From: Haliotis asinina
Taxonomy: Eukaryota; Mollusca; Gastropoda; Lepetellida; Haliotidae
Length of the DNA: 64,000 nt
Assembly: GCF_037392515.1 (NCBI RefSeq)
Contig: NC_090291.1
Coordinates: 31,358,001 to 31,422,000, forward strand
Reading direction: 5' to 3'
Part shown: piece after piece, positions 62,841-64,000 of the stretch
Numbering within the stretch: the stretch's first letter is position 1
Layout of the letters: every line of letters starts with the position of its first letter
Translations under genes and position numbers: made by a program
Notes under the pieces: generated by a model
The model's database searches: none
What the model was told of the DNA's origin: nothing
The model's input: only the letters and a program-made list of their open reading frames with translations

Positions 62841-64000
62841 TCACAACACATGCAGGGAGGACCTGTCGACAGTGTTTAAGAAACCTTAAACTGGTAAACT
62901 TGGAATCTTATGTATACACAGTATCTGTAGCAATTAATGTATAATAATCTCAAACCATAATAATATAAATTGCATAAAAACGCACATTACATTCATATTT
63001 TTTCATGTAATATGATGATTACACGCACATATATTAATGAGTCGGGCATGGATAGTGAAAATAGATTGTACGCTGCTATATTTTTATAGATGCACAACAA
63101 AGTACTAAGTGGTGTAAGTTTGATTGGGAAAACATGTATGTCGTTTAATAATTGGCCCCTGGATATGCCACCAAAGTGGTTATACCGCCATGAGTTGCCG
63201 AAACGGATTTCCTGTCTATATCATTCCCTGGGCATAAGGCCAAACCGCCAGGCTTTTTAAGAAATGTTCCAATTTCGTAGATATAACGCCAAGTTCGATG
63301 GATTTGCAACAGCTATCATGATTTGTTTGTTTGTTTCTTTGTTTGTTTTACGCCTCACTCAGCAATATTCCAGCTATTGTGGCGGCGGTCTGTAAATAAT
63401 CGAGTCTGGACGAGACAACTAAGCGATCAACGTCAATCAGCATCGATCTACGAGGTTGAGATACGATGATTTAATTATGTCAGTCATGTTACCTGACCTC
63501 ACGATCCGGTTGGTCGAAGTACTCTATCAGTAATGATCCCTCGCTGGCGAATCTACAACTTTCCCTCAGAAGGTTGTTGTACGGATATGAAATAACATAT
63601 TGGAGTAATACGTATTGTTAAGCGTAATATTTCAGTTACATTTCATTTATGAATAATCATTAATAAATTGTCTGTTTATATCCTGTGTGTTTTTCTGTTT
63701 CTTATATATGGTACATGTTTTCGCTTAAGACTAGAGATTTTTCTTTTGTAAGCTTCATATCAGACACTAAATATTATTCCCAAAAGAAGTCAAGGGTCAA
63801 AGGTAGATTTCATCATGATACTTAATTATGCATAGCAAATATATAAAACAGAATGCCACCTTACCTGAAGAAAAGAGGACAATTGTCGATGAGTTGGGCT
63901 TTGTCATGTGGGCATCATTCCATCAATATCAAATTTGCATTCATAAACATTTTAAAGCCAATTTTTAGGAAGCAAGTTCTTGAACAATACCAGGTTGATA
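62841..64000. other. Mostly featureless AT-rich DNA downstream of the NAGPA-like gene
   Basis: Apart from the SINE at 63340-63545 no gene or RNA is recognised. Confidence 0.4.
63340..63545 (+). mobile_element. Abalone-type SINE, degenerate
   Basis: TTTACGCCTCACTCAGCAAT, TGGCGGCGGTCTGTAAATAA, CAGCATCGATCTACG, CTGACCTCACGATCCGG. Confidence 0.75.

Overview
The window is eukaryotic. It shows long introns, tRNA-derived SINEs, decayed LINEs, LTR and DNA transposons, and microsatellites. A dispersed repeat with the core TTTAGTTTTACGCCGCACTC occurs about twenty times on both strands. From memory this family is typical of abalone (Haliotis) genomes, so I infer a vetigastropod mollusc host; no search was run.

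Left part (1-26,124). A multi-exon gene on the + strand ends at 14,256. It encodes a METTL24/FkbM-like methyltransferase, with coding exons at 4323-4425, 4625-4722, 9990-10118, 10598-10672, 11760-11907 and 13927-14256. Its introns hold SINEs, a Tc1-like remnant, two decayed LINEs and a 57-bp minisatellite that has copied an exon/intron junction. Further on are LINE, DIRS-like and mariner fragments, a 96-bp higher-order repeat and about 700 bp of GT-rich low-complexity DNA.

Centre (26,125-40,686). This is the standout feature: an apparently intact 14,562-bp Polinton/Maverick. Inverted repeats of 320 and 299 bp bound it, flanked by GCATC duplications. It is almost entirely intronless, tightly packed coding DNA. 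Minus strand, in gene order from the centre outwards: double jelly-roll capsid candidate, packaging ATPase, a chain of six small proteins, protein-primed DNA polymerase B, DD35E integrase. Plus strand: a coiled-coil/membrane protein, penton-like minor capsid candidate, two paralogous fibre-like proteins and a membrane protein. One further 389-aa gene lies on the minus strand between them. Replication (polymerase), integration (integrase) and virion formation (capsid, penton, ATPase) are all represented, but no adenovirus-type protease was found. A fibre-like pair next to the penton suggests a virus-like particle with its own attachment proteins.

Right part (40,687-64,000). A broken BEL/Pao retrotransposon and a Jockey/CR1-type LINE remnant come first. 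Then a complete + strand gene (49,308-62,085, ten exons) encodes a NAGPA-like phosphodiester glycosidase, the lysosomal uncovering-enzyme family, with signal peptide and C-terminal membrane anchor. Its introns are full of SINEs and short inverted-repeat elements.
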